From Choristoneura fumiferana (taxonomy: Eukaryota; Arthropoda; Insecta; Lepidoptera; Tortricidae): a DNA stretch of 64,000 nucleotides. Below the pieces are notes generated by a model that was given only the letters and a program-made list of their open reading frames with translations, had not been told where the DNA came from and searched no databases. The DNA is taken from NCBI RefSeq assembly GCF_025370935.1, contig NC_133476.1, positions 11,421,795-11,485,794 of the forward strand, written 5' to 3'. Position numbers and translations under genes: made by a program. Within the stretch, counting starts at the first letter, position 1. Each line of letters opens with the position of its first letter. This document shows positions 1 to 12,800 of the stretch, piece by piece.

Positions 1-86
1 ACGGTGGAAAGCCTATCACGGTGTCTGTGAATGGAAAACTTTTAGGACGTGTAAATAACCTGAAAATGACAACTATGCGAAAATAA

Positions 87-530
87 AAATAAAAACTATT
101 TAATTTCGTGAAACACAATTAATGATTACGAATATGAATCTATTAAATTATATTAAAGATTAATTCATTTTATTATGCATAGTCCAATTAGTTTTAAATT
201 AATTTTCAATTTTACAACTGTTGGCTAAATATGCTAGCATTTAAAGCGTCACTTCAAAAACAATAAAAGAAAAGATAAAACCGCGCATTTTTGTTTTGCT
301 ATTTGAATTTTGAACAGATGTCCTGCCATTAGTCGATCGTACGTTTTTAAAAATTAATATTGAACAGAACATTGTTTTTTTCCTCGCATTCAAAGTGAAA
401 AGTAGAGAGTCTAACGCGAGACTAAACAACCATAATGCCACTCGAACTATAGCCACCCTCTATAAACATCTCGTGTCATTATGGCTTGTTTTAGTTTCTT
501 GTTGAACAATCTACTATTTTGATCCTCCAC

Positions 531-563
<33 letters not shown>

Positions 564-1142
564 TAAAAAAATGTTATTTTTTAGTAAATTTTCCTATATT
601 CAGTATTGATAGTAGGTACTATCCTATAATATAAATCCTACAAGTTAGATGCATAATTAGATTCACCATATCAACTTTAAAACATTCTTCGTTCTTTCTA
701 GGTCAGAGCTTGTTGAATGAAACAAAGACGAAATTAAACAAAAATGTTTTATGAGGTCAAACAGATTATTCCCCATTCAAATTTAATCAAGTTACAAATG
801 TATCTACGAAATTAATAAAGACAATAAAATTTTACGTCGGATCATTGGATTAGAACGTTGCACGTCGACGATAAACTAGTTATAAAATAATTTAACAAAC
901 GCAAACTCAATGCTGCGAGACACAGTGCCATTTAAGTGCAAAGCTCTCTGTACCATTCAATATCGCAATCTTAAGAAATACAAACTGGATCGAGAATTGC
1001 CACACCGAACTGTTATAAAATTATAACGCGGAATGAATAAATGACACATTTATATGGAGTAATTTTAATTGTGGACATTATGTAAAGATCAATATTATAA
1101 TATATTCTTTGAAATATCTTTTCATCCAAAAAACCGCAGTGT
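87..1142. other. AT-rich stretch without a recognised gene
   Basis: Apart from the CTA microsatellite I see no coding frame with family resemblance. The open frames here are short and AT-driven. Confidence 0.5.
531..562. repeat. (CTA)n microsatellite
   Basis: About ten perfect CTA/ACT triplets. Confidence 0.95.
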
Positions 1143-1612
1143 TTGAAGTCAAAAGTCTTTGACCAGTGTGTGTTGCCAGTGATGACATACGGAACTGAGA
1201 CGTGGGCGCTAACGATGGGCCTCATGAGGAAGCTCAAAGTCACTCAGAGGGCTATGGAGAGGGCTATGCTCGTGGTTTCTCTGCGAAATACATTCAGAAA
1301 AGATGATATCCACAGTGGAACTAAGGTTACCGACATAGCCCAAAGAATTTCAAAACTGAAGAGGCAATGGGCGGGGCACATTGCTCGCAGGACTGATGGC
1401 CGATGGGGTCAGAATCAGAAGGTTCTCGAATGGCGTCCGCGGACCGAGAGGAGCTGTCGGTAGGCCTCCAACAAGACAGAGCGACGACCTGGTTAAGATC
1501 GCGGGATCGTAGCGTAGTGGATGCGCAAAGCACAAGACCGGTCTGAGTGGAAAGCCTTAGGGGAGGCCGCTATGTCCAGTAGTGGAGTGGTATGTCATGA
1601 TGATGATGATGA
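1143..1612 (+). mobile_element. 3' fragment of an RTE-type non-LTR retroelement
   Basis: The frame starting at 1143 reads KVFDQCVLPVMTYGTETWAL, then AQRISKLKRQWAGHIARR and VLEWRPRT. This is the C-terminal part of the endonuclease/reverse-transcriptase polyprotein found in lepidopteran RTE-like elements. A frameshift near 1450 moves the continuation (VGRPPTRQSDDLVKIAGS) to another frame. The fragment ends in a short (ATG)n tail at 1597-1612, a typical RTE 3' end. The 5' part is missing, so it is a dead-on-arrival copy. Confidence 0.8.
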
Positions 1613-2423
1613 TTTGATTTGCAAAGAAATTTGAGTAAAATACTTGCGCTTACTTTTGATAACTGCATCATGCATCTTGCACTAATTGTCTACTAAGCTA
1701 GCCCCATGGCCTACTCATGGCATCTCCATAAATGAGATGACTTTTACCCAAATACGAATAGCGAAAGGTAGTTTCATTTATGTCACAAATTATCATTTCA
1801 AGAAAGTACCTCCTAAAATGAAGAATCGCATCATCTACCATAAAACCAATAAAGACCCATAAAAATCAATAAAGCATGTGCAATAAAAAATCTAGCGTTT
1901 ATTACTTTATTGAATTCGTGAATCACACAGATCTACACTCGTAGATATGTACTTGTTCCATTAAACCTATTTTAACATGCTTAATTCAAAAACGTTTTAA
2001 GTCATTACCCTCTTTCATAAATAAAGAAGACAATAATACTTTTTTTACGCGTTTTCGTTTTAAAACCATAAATGAACTAAGTGAGTATATATATACATTT
2101 AGGTATAGTTTACATTCAAATGATGTTTAACGCAAGCAATTTATAAACACAGTTCTTTCCATTTAATAACAATCCGTGTCTATCTTCATCACAGACTGCA
2201 TGCAACCCAAAATAGTTTTTTGTCTTCCCCTCGACTACTTATTTTCATTATAGTATTTACATACATATACTTTGTGAAAAACGTAGGGATTGATATGAGT
2301 ACCTTCTACTCGTAGGTAGTAAAGGTGAACGAGTTTTGTGAGTTATTTTAATTTATAACCAACATTGGCTACCTTTGTTTCGCAATAGGTACGTTTGCTA
2401 CGTTCTCAATCTAGGTACCTATA
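1613..2423. other. Non-coding AT-rich stretch
   Basis: No gene or clear repeat boundaries seen. Confidence 0.4.
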
Positions 2424-2971
2424 TGTCGGCGGCCGATCTTAAAATCCGCCTGATCACGAAATTCCTAGGCATATCGTGAAATGGCGCCATTTCATTGTAT
2501 GCCTAAAAGTTGGCCAACCATATCACGATGTGCCTTTGAAACAATACAGCAGATCGATTAGAGCAACGCATTCGTGATTCGTCGATATACCTAGCTCTAT
2601 ATCGGGCACATCGTGATATGCCGAAAAAAAGAAAAATTTAGGTACGACAAGCGAAGCGAGGAGTGGTTAGTATTAATTTTGGCCACAACGCACAGCCGAG
2701 CGAGCGAAGCGAGCGTACCGCGGCGCGGCCAGCGAAGTGCCAGAACCGATATGGCGGCGTTTCATGATATGCCTAGGATTTTCATGATCTGCCTAAACTG
2801 GCCAAATCATGAAATGGCGGCGTTTTTTGATATGCCTAGGAATTTCATGATCTGCCTAAACGTCATTAGGCAAATCGTTAAACGGTGAGATTTAGCCGAT
2901 TCATGAAATGGCGCCATTTCACGATATGCCTAGGAATTTCGTGATCGGGCGGATTTTACGATCGGCCGACA
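2424..2971. mobile_element. Inverted-repeat DNA element (548 bp) with long TIRs and TA flanks
   Basis: The left end TGTCGGCGGCCGATCTTAAA and the right end (reverse complement TGTCGGCCGATCGTAAAATC) form imperfect terminal inverted repeats of about 70 bases, each including a GGCGCC block and a CCTAGG block. TA dinucleotides flank both ends (2422-2423 and 2972-2973). The interior repeats a unit containing atatgcctaggaattt and tcatgatctgcctaaac. No transposase. A shorter relative is at 17547-17744. Confidence 0.75.
2636..2754. repeat. CG-rich 'gagcgagcg' interspersed repeat (inside the 2424-2971 element)
   Basis: Contains gcgagcgaagcgagcg and gcgaagtgccagaaccg. The same pattern recurs at 5921-6043 and, less exactly, at 30640-30735 and 55290-55385. 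Confidence 0.6.
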
Positions 2972-3885
2972 TATAGGTATATTCTCGAGACAAATCAGAA
3001 AAGTTTATCGTTTGCTCGTAAAATGGAGGAATTTAGTTCTATCTTTTTTTTAAATACTAAGTAAATCAATTTGTGGAAAAAGCGATCGAATGGTAATTAT
3101 TTTTCCAAAGCTACATTTTAATCTCCTATTAGTACCTAACAAGTTTAACAAGAGTTAACCGCTGTTATTAAGCTTGTATTCTATATTATTAAAATTGAAC
3201 TTTAACTTCCGCGTTGAAGGAACATTAGTTCCTGATTGCAGGCGATTCTCAATCAACTAGAGCTCTACTGAAGCAAATAACTATGATCAAATAATTTGCT
3301 TCTATCCAGGATGGATAGATCTAATCAACAATTTACTCGGCAGATTGAGGGAGCTTCTTTTCCTTTGAGAATAAAAAGCAAGAAGTTACACAAAATTGAT
3401 CGTAACTATCATGCTGAGAAGTTAACTAACCTGTTATATCCGATTATAAAAACTAAAACAGAGCTGCCGCGTCACATTATACTGTTCGTTCAATACCAAT
3501 ATTGATATATTCTTTAAACAAACTTATAAACAAGTCAATATTATTCCAGAATATGATTAGGTATTTTTAGATACGACACAGATCAATAAGAACTTTTTCT
3601 GATGTAGTTCTTGTTCAAGGGATATTTTGTAGATTTGTGCACCAAATTCTTTCGAGAAATTTTATGAAAAATGCACATTGGCTCTTATTATGAACTTTAA
3701 ATTCTGCGAAGGACATAGATACACAAGTAGGTACATTTGAAATTGAATAAGAGCTTGTAAAAATACAGTTTTAGATGATGATGATTATGATGATAACGAA
3801 TATTATAACATCTACTTTCGGAACTTTAATATGATTGCCAGGCCAGTAAGATGGACCTTAATGTAGGTAAATCTTTTTGTTGCAG

Positions 3886-6800
3886 AGACCAGACAATCTC
3901 GAGTTGCCGCTGTCAGCACCACGCGACACTAAATCTAGTGTGTACGCTATGAATGATCAGGTGAGTACCTAACAACTTATTAAGTTATTACCCCGTCAGC
4001 ACACCGCCAGTTACCATGAGTTTACAGTGACCGTACTCGATAGCGACGGCGTAAATTATTTGTATGGAGAATTGTACAGCGCCTCTACAAATAATTTACG
4101 CCGTCGCTATCGAGTACGGTCACTGTAAACTCATGGTAGTGGTACAGATAGCAAAGATAGGTAGTGCGTGTATACTATGAATGATCAGGTAAGCACCAAC
4201 TTACTACCTACCTATCCAATACAAACAGAATTCCATGGGCCCTATAAAAATACACAGATGTTTGTATCGTTCAACTTCCGAAATATCACGGCCATTTAAA
4301 ATTCCCATAAAAGTGGGCATACCTTGCCAGGGCTGAAACTTTATTAGATCAAGAAAGCACCACTTTTCCGGTATCTGGATGGGCTCACAATAATAAAAAT
4401 TTTAGGGAAACGTATGAATAAGTGAGCTATGGACTAAGCAGGCACTTTGCAACGTCTTTAGCAAGCGCGACCAAGTCGTGGTCAGTGAAACGACGCCCCA
4501 TGCATTTAATTTTAAAATTCCATATCTCGTATACTATTATCTAAAAACTGATGATATGACTACCTATTTAATGAACCAAGTTCTTGCAGCAGGGTCTTGT
4601 CAAGTTTGGCTTGTGCTATATAAAACGTACCACATACATCAATTCGAGCCCCACTTAGCGGTCGCATTCGGGTAAAAACTGAAGTCCTGTATACGAGGTT
4701 AATCAGATTAAATTCCGGTTTTAACCACTGTTATTACGCCGTTATATTTTAAGGATAACGATTATTTTTATGACTATGGAAATTGTTAATCCGATGTAGA
4801 CCACACATGGTATAATAGTATGTATAATACTTTAAACATAACATTGTAGTTATACTTTGAGAAGTTAATCGCTCGTTATTCATTTTTCACTTCCGTTAAT
4901 ATTAGGTACTTATACCATTGTAAACATTTGTGGTCTCATCTTCCAAAATGTATTTATTATCAATTTATATAAATGATGCTTGGGGACATAAAAATTCGCA
5001 GTGTAATAATAACTGTGTCGAGAAAACATTGGGATTTGGGAAATTTCACCGTTTAACCGCTCGGTTTAGTGTAGGTACTTGAAGATGACGCCGGGGTACG
5101 GGTGAAGCGCACATCACGAAATGATAAGGAACCGGGTTGGATTCCCGGGCCCAGCGTATCTTTTCTTGGTTGTTCAATATGTTCTGGTTTTACAGTATAT
5201 TTGAAGAAAATAGGGTATTGTTAAAGTGCATCCCATATGCTCAATAGTTTATCTTTTCGTTTTTTAATGTAATAATGGCGTTAAAGAACATTTAAATCCA
5301 ACACTAAAGTTTAAATAAAACGTCCTGTCACCCTTAATTGTACTGTGTGCATTCCGTAAATTAAAATGAGACCATACCTTCAGATAATTACTTACTTTTT
5401 CATTTATGCAAAGTGATAAAAAACCGGTGTAGCAGGTTGATTATAATATTTTGATTATACTTTATATGACTTTCATTTAATTCCAACGAATCAGGGCGTG
5501 TTATCTGATTTACGGTAATTAGCTCACGTTGCTTTAACCAGTCAACTTAAAAATGGATTTATTTTAATTAGATACCTTGCTAAAATGTACACTGTCTTTC
5601 TGTTCGTGACTGAATTAAAATTACGTGATACTTACTAAACTCTTATACATATCCCCAAAAAAAATACCGTAGTTACTCGTTTACGTTTTATGAAGGACAC
5701 CCGGGCATTTAATATGCATATGTTATGGACAAAGTGATTAATGGGGGCATTATGAACAATTTCAAGCTATACCGGGCCGAGTGTTTAATTAGTATACTAC
5801 TAAACTTCATTATTTATCACATTATCTGATCGTTCTGAATATTGCTACGAGATCGCTGGGCAATTGATTACAAATTATTTTTAAGCAACCGAAGCATGAT
5901 TAATTGAATCGGAGAGTTTAGGTGCGACGACGAGCGCAGCAAAGAGGAGCGTGTTAGGTTTAACTGTGACCATAACAAGCACGAGCCGAGCGAGCGGAGC
6001 GAGCGTGTCGTAGCAGCGGCCGGCGGCTGCCAGAATTGAACTCTGCCATTATAGATAACTTACTTTACACATTTTTATACATATTTAATTTCGTAGGTAA
6101 TAAATCTATAAAAAATAAAAATAATAGTAATGAAACAAGTTTGTTTCATTACTCTGCCCAATAGGGGATAGACATTATGTATAACGCCCGGACAATTTCA
6201 TTACTTAATTGAATATTTTTTATCAAATTGCTATCTCATTCATATTGGTCATTTTTCATAATGCCCGGGCACATGGATGGAGTTAAAAAAAAATAGATGC
6301 CACCATAGCGCAACACTGATAGTTAAAAATAGTTTGATAATTTTCAGTAGTGACGAAACTTTTTGCAGTCAGTTATAGTAACAGCGGCTAACATTGTCCA
6401 ACTTATTGAATTCATCCCCCACATGATGTAAAGCTTACCTACCTAAGTATACCTACCATACCTAAACTTAATAAGTACACATCGTAATCTCGTGTGATTA
6501 TCGAAATAAAAACCAGCCTATGTCATTTCCGAGATTCAGGCATAGGTAGGTACCTACTTCACCTCAATCTTTGTATGAGCTATTTTAGCTTAAAAAAGAC
6601 AAAAACACACACGTGGTCGCACATGCAGGCGAAAACTTTAGTGAAGTTATAATATTAGTAGGGTTAGTTACATTATATTAAATTGTAGTGACAAAAAAAG
6701 CCAGGAACTGAGTAAACTTTTTCAAACTTGTACTTTTAAAACGCCGTTAGTAGGTAGTATATTTTATCAAGATATTTATTTGAGTCATAATAACCCCGCG

Positions 6801-9800
6801 ATGCCTTAGTATATTTTATCAAGATATTTATTTGAGTCATAATAACCCCTCGATGCCTAAGAAGGTCCGAGGAGGTCATAGCTTTAGTCTTGAGATGATA
6901 ACTATATTTTCAAAAAAATATAAACAAAGTAAGTATTAAACTTTAATAAACGGTTCTATACTTACCTATCACCTCTTTCGCTTCCTCAAATCATTGATCC
7001 ATGCGTCAGAAAATTTACTTTTAGGGAAATTATCAAAAATAATAACTACATAAAGTTTTTCGCTGCTGTTAAACTTTTTTGTTTTATTATTTAAAATTTA
7101 AACAGTAATGCAGGAAAATTAAAATTATTGGATTCAAGTGGATCTAACGTCTTAGCAGAAGAAATGTAAAATACTTTAAGTACCATAGAAAATGGTCCAC
7201 ACACCATCACTCATTTTTCTACTGAATTCACTGAATTATACCCGTAATATTTTTATTAGCAATTTTACGGATGTAACCTTTTGAATTACATTCAGATCAC
7301 AAAAGCAAAAGTGATTTTTAGGGTTCCGTAGTCCACTAGGAACCCTTATAGTTTCGCCATGTCTGTCCGTCTGTTTGTCTGTTCGTCTGTCTGTCCGCGG
7401 GTAAGCTCAGAGACCGTTAGTACTAGAAAGCTGTAATTTGGCATGAACATACATATCAGTCACGCCGACAGTGGTACAATAAAAAAAAGTAAAACAATTT
7501 TTTAGGGTACCTCCCATAGACGTAAAGGGGGGTGATTTTTGTTCTCGTCTAATCCTATAGTGTGGGGTATCGTTGGATAGGTTTTTAAAATCATTGGGGG
7601 GTTGCTAAGACAATTTTTCTATTCAGTGATCTGTTTGCGAAATATTCAACTTTAAGGTGCAAATTTTCATTAAAATCGAGCGCTCCCCCCCCCCTCCTCT
7701 AAAATCTAAACAGTTGAGTAGAAAAAATAGAATATGTCAAAATTCAGAATATATCAAAGAAGAAAAAGAAAAATATGTAAAAATTCAGAATATATCAAAT
7801 TTACAAGGAAAATTATAGCGGCTAAGATTGCTTGAGAATTAGCAGTTTAAGAGCAGCCTGAGATATAAAATATAAAGGAATATTACACAATACGAAATCT
7901 TTAGAAAAATATTATTTGATTTTTTTGTACCTAATGGCTACGGAACCTTATCCTGGGCGTGTCCAACACGCTCTTGGCCAGTTTTAATGTTTGTTATTAT
8001 ACATAATTTCCGCATTCAGTTGCTTTTAGTGACTTGATTTGTATAGATCTTGTCATCTGTATAGAGATAGATCATGTCATTGGATTTATTCGATTAGTAA
8101 ATAAAAAATAAATAAATGATACATTTCATTCTTGCTCCGTGAGGCTTTATTGACTGACGTATGTACTATTAGAGCATGAGGAGTGAAAAATCTTTTGAAC
8201 ATACGAAATTCAGAAATCACCCCTCGAGTAATTAGAATTTAGAACTTCCGGAAGTGTGCCCGTAAACCCCATTTAAAGCCATTTATAACACGTACTAAAA
8301 CAATAACAATAAATTACTTTTATCTAATTATCTTTTGTTTGCTATGCATGTATTGTGGAGATTATTAATACACAACGCGACAAAAGAATGTTGCTACGCA
8401 TGTATATGTATGTATATGTACGAGTAACAGCGTAACAATGGCACAAATTACAGCGAGAGCTTTTTATTGCCATTAACATTGTGCAGAAACTCCTTGTGTT
8501 GTGCTGTTCTCACAGACCCACTTTCTTTGGTGCCAATTGACTGTTTTTTTCTAACATTTTTGTTATGATTTTGTTTTTTTCCATAGCCGTTATTACCCAG
8601 GGAAAAGGAATCGTCCCAACCGAACTCGTATATAAATTTAAATTTGTACAATTTTTGAAATATTCTTAGAGCTTCGTTCCTCAAAACAAAAAAAACGGGC
8701 AAATGTTCCGTACCTAAATAAGGCAAATATTCAATATTATGTTATGATCGACTATTACTTGTTAACTTGTAAAGCTCACATGGCTGTGCTATGATAGTTT
8801 TCTTTTGAATTCGTTATAGGTATACGTATATCACCATCATATTTTTATCAGATTTTTCAAGGCAGCAGTTAGCTTGTAGAGAGGGAGGACACTTGTCTGT
8901 GACAAAAATTAGCATTTTAAAGGTTAATAATTTGCAACGGCACCCTGAATTCAAAATAGTCTTAACAAACTAAATAAGTTAATAAATAAAAATAAAAGTA
9001 ATTATGTTTTTGAAAGAACTATCCAACGATCCCATACTATAAGGATAGACGAGAAACGCAAATTTAAACAATTTTTTAACGTGAGGGCGACTTTTGTGGT
9101 TAAATTAGAAAATTTTAAAATAATGCAAACTATATCGTATAATCTATCTTGTGAGCAAATATATATTTTTTATAAGTTCAAAATAAACAGTTACATAACG
9201 AGTTAAAAAAAACATAGGCGCTAATTTAACCAGTCCCCAAATCTCGGAACTATCAGGCAAAAATTTTTTTTAAAAAAATCTATACATATTCAATCTATCT
9301 GTATCAATACGGCAAAATTAATAAGAAATTGTGTTGTTTGAATACGGGGCACAATTAAAAAAAATCAAATACATTTTTCATACGGATATTTCTCCAGGCT
9401 AGTTCGACTCGCACTTGTCCGGTTTTTTTGGTAAGGCCTTTTCTGCTTAGAACTATTTTCCTGGTATCTTAAGGGTTCGCTTCCACTGTTGCGTAACGAA
9501 GCGAACAAGAGTAGGTACTCGCAGAATCGATCGATCGCATGAGTCAAAATTCACGTCTAATTATCGAATTGCAACAGGAGCGGAACCGAGACGCGGAATT
9601 CAACTATGTGATTGAGATTGACGCGCCTAATTTTAAGCATAAACATCGAAACCCATAAACAAGTACATTTTGATTCTGGACTTAGGTAAGTACTTTTAGT
9701 TACAATTAAAGGGATTTTCTGTATCTTGACTTTCGACAAATACCTACACAAATTACACGCACAAATTCAAAATTTTTAATAATTTTAATTGAGACACGCA

Positions 9801-12800
9801 GATTGGAAACATAACTATAGCCCGGTACATAACTATAGACCCCTACCTATTTCATAAACGTGACAATTGTCAGTGACATATGTTGAGTGACAATCTAATG
9901 TTTGTATCTAAATTTAATGATAATTATGTTGTAAAACAAGAATTATTTTTCGTAGTCGACATTTATTTGTAAATTTGTCTGTAAATCTTGACATCTTCTT
10001 GACATGAGATTAAAGCTGTGTCAGGTTTGCGTTACGATTGTACTCGTATGTGTTTTGTTTTGTGGTTAACATAGGTACCTACGCGTATTTTCAAAATGGC
10101 TCTCTAGGATAGTTGTAGTCGCACCTGTTAGCGTGGTTAAATAGGGCCCTGCAAGAAAAACCGTGCAAGTTGGAATATTTTGGCAGGCTGTAAAGCCAAC
10201 GAGTTTGTTTGTAGTTTTCAATTGAGCGCCGCAATGTAATGCAACTTGTACGATTTTTCTTGCAGTGCCGTATTTCACGAAGCTACAAGTTACATAATTT
10301 ATGACCGGTAGTCTTCGTTTAGCAGTAGGTAGTTTAGCAATAAGTAGGCATTGAAAAGAGATTAGCGCTTGTAAATTGTAACTTGTGGCGTCCTGAAATG
10401 GGCCACGGTCTAAACTGGGGTAACTCGTATGTCTTTGGTAGTGGAAATCTAGAGCCATATATTTTTTTATATTTTTCAACTCGGGTTTTACAAAGTAAGG
10501 CAGAACATGTCGAGCTAAACTCGATTTAAGGCGTGAGTAATTCGGGTCAAGATGATTTAATATAGGTAGGCAGAAATTTGCCGGTTGGCAAAGAGTTGAA
10601 AAGATCACGCTATAACTACCTCAGGAAATAACCCCTGCGACAAGAAATGTTAAACAGATAGTAATTGATGTAAATTAATGTTAATAAAATGCTCGACGGC
10701 GCTCAGTTGAAAACTAATAACGTTGCATTTTATGTAAAACGTGCAGGATAAAGAAGCTGTCCTAGCCGCCGCAAGCGATCAATATTATTGTCATCCCTGT
10801 CTGTCTCAGGATAGGTACCCGCGGACAAAATGCATGGTAGTATGTGGCACTGATTTGGCAACGGAGATGCACTGTGGTATAATGTCATATAAGTTAGCTA
10901 ACGCTGAGCCAGCGTGCAGTTTGCGTATTTCGTATTTGCGTATTTCCTGTTCTATCATGTAGCCAACAAACAATTGGGCGATAAATATTGAGCTTATAGC
11001 AGCTTTAAGTCTTATAATAGCTTTATAAGATCTATAGTAATAGTTTTTAGCGAACCTATGGAGCTAATTGAATACATTAGTCAACTGACGATAGTAAAGT
11101 GATTTAATAGAAATTAGAAAAAAAAAGCTCGAAGCTGTAAAGTGGTGCTATAAGTTATCACGTTATAGATTGTAGTTGCAGCTATAGGGTGATTTTATCA
11201 CTGAATGCTCTTTTGGAGTGTCTACTAACGCATCTTAAAGCTGTCGCTCTGTAAGAGTGTTATGTTTACCTTCTAGTGCTAAATGTCGCCTATAGTGTTA
11301 AATAAGCCGTAGGAAAATCCTAAAGCTATACAATGGTTATAATGGCAATTCTAATAGCTCCCAATGAGAGACTTGAGAGAGTGATATAACGGAGTTAGGG
11401 TACCCCGTTGAAACTCTGTGTAGCTGTTTTAGCGTTTATGGTGCTATAAAAGAAATTGAAGATATAGCTTTTTGAGTTTCAAGTTTTTTAAGCTCGTTAC
11501 TTACTTTTTAAGCCCGTTTAAGATGTTTAATGTAAGAGGCCCTATTATATCACCAAAAGCTGTTTAACATGATTACTTGAAGCTCAAAGTTGGAAACTAG
11601 GTTTTGATACATCTTTTTTAACTTATACAGAACTAAACTCTATTGAAAGGTGTTAATAATCACTTTAAGTGTTTAAAATCGCTGCTATATCCATATGATC
11701 GATGCAATAGAGATATCGGACCGATTAAGAGTAACAGATAATAACGCCATTTTTGTTTACAAATAATAACTTTAAAATGCCAGACATATAATGGAAATTA
11801 AGTTTAATTTACTGTCAATACAGTCAAAAGTATAAAATCTAGTGACTTTAGTACTTCCATTTGCAAACCTAACCCGTTAAATTAACTATTAGAAAAAAAC
11901 TGGACCGTAGTATTTCAAATTTCTAAGGCGCTTGAAAATTGAGATGTAAAATATCATATATAATAACAGAAAACTTACAACTTCAATAGTTTTTCACGTA
12001 TCTACATAAAAATAATTGATATTAAAATCTCGCATTTACCGTTTTGCACTCGCGTTTTGTTATTAATGGCACATGTTAATTTCCAGATACAAATATTTCT
12101 ATAAAATTGCTTACAAAAGAGTACACTATCACGAAAAGAGTTTGTTTTCATCACTGTAGCTTTTTGTAAGGCTTTAAGTGATAATTATAAGAAAACATTC
12201 CACAGGTTTGACTCTTTATTATTAGCTGCTGTGGTACTATTATACCACTTGTATATCACTATTGGAGTTAATTCCAGCTACTCAAGAGCCTCTAAGTGAT
12301 CACGTCTTTGCCAAAATCGGACTATAAGAGAGTTACAGCGTGCTATATGGCTAATTTTTAGGTCGTGCTAGAGCTATAGGATTTTAATAGAACTAATAAA
12401 CGGCGGTTATAGAACTTATTTTATCGCCAAATTGTTGGTTGGTTACCTAAAAGAAAGAATAACGTGACTGCCTGAAAGGTCGGGTCAGGAGTACTCTAAA
12501 CCGACGTGCATGCATGAAAAGATTGATGAATGTAGAGGAAGCGAGAGTTGTATGCCAGAATCGTAGCAAGTAGAAGGATGTAGTCTCTGCCTAGCCCGTT
12601 GGGAAAGAGGCGTGATTTTATGTACAGTCGCCATCAGATATTTCGGAGCGTCCGAGGTGCTCTAAAATATCGGCACATGCACTTTATTATTGAGGTATTA
12701 GAGTTCATGCTTCGATATTTTTGACCACCTTGGCCGCTCTGAAATATATGATGGCGACTGTATGTATGTACGTGACAGCCTGATTGACTAATTGTCAGAC

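Noticed and set aside
3..86. Open frame GGKPITVSVNGKLLGRVN ending in TAA with AATAAA nearby, possibly the tail of an upstream gene
   Set aside because: Only 27 codons, no splice acceptor visible because the window begins here, no recognised family. Could be real but cannot be supported.
6755..6858. CRISPR-like repeat array
   Set aside because: Only two adjacent copies without spacers, in a eukaryotic intron; a simple tandem duplication.
8448..8726. 92-codon reverse-strand frame rich in Lys and Asn
   Set aside because: AT-driven composition inside the TOX intron; no domain.
10066..10608. 180-codon open frame on the - strand, the longest unexplained one in the window
   Set aside because: No recognisable domain, no splice or start context, it crosses an inverted repeat (about 10142-10275), and its composition follows the local DNA. 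Likely chance or repeat-driven.
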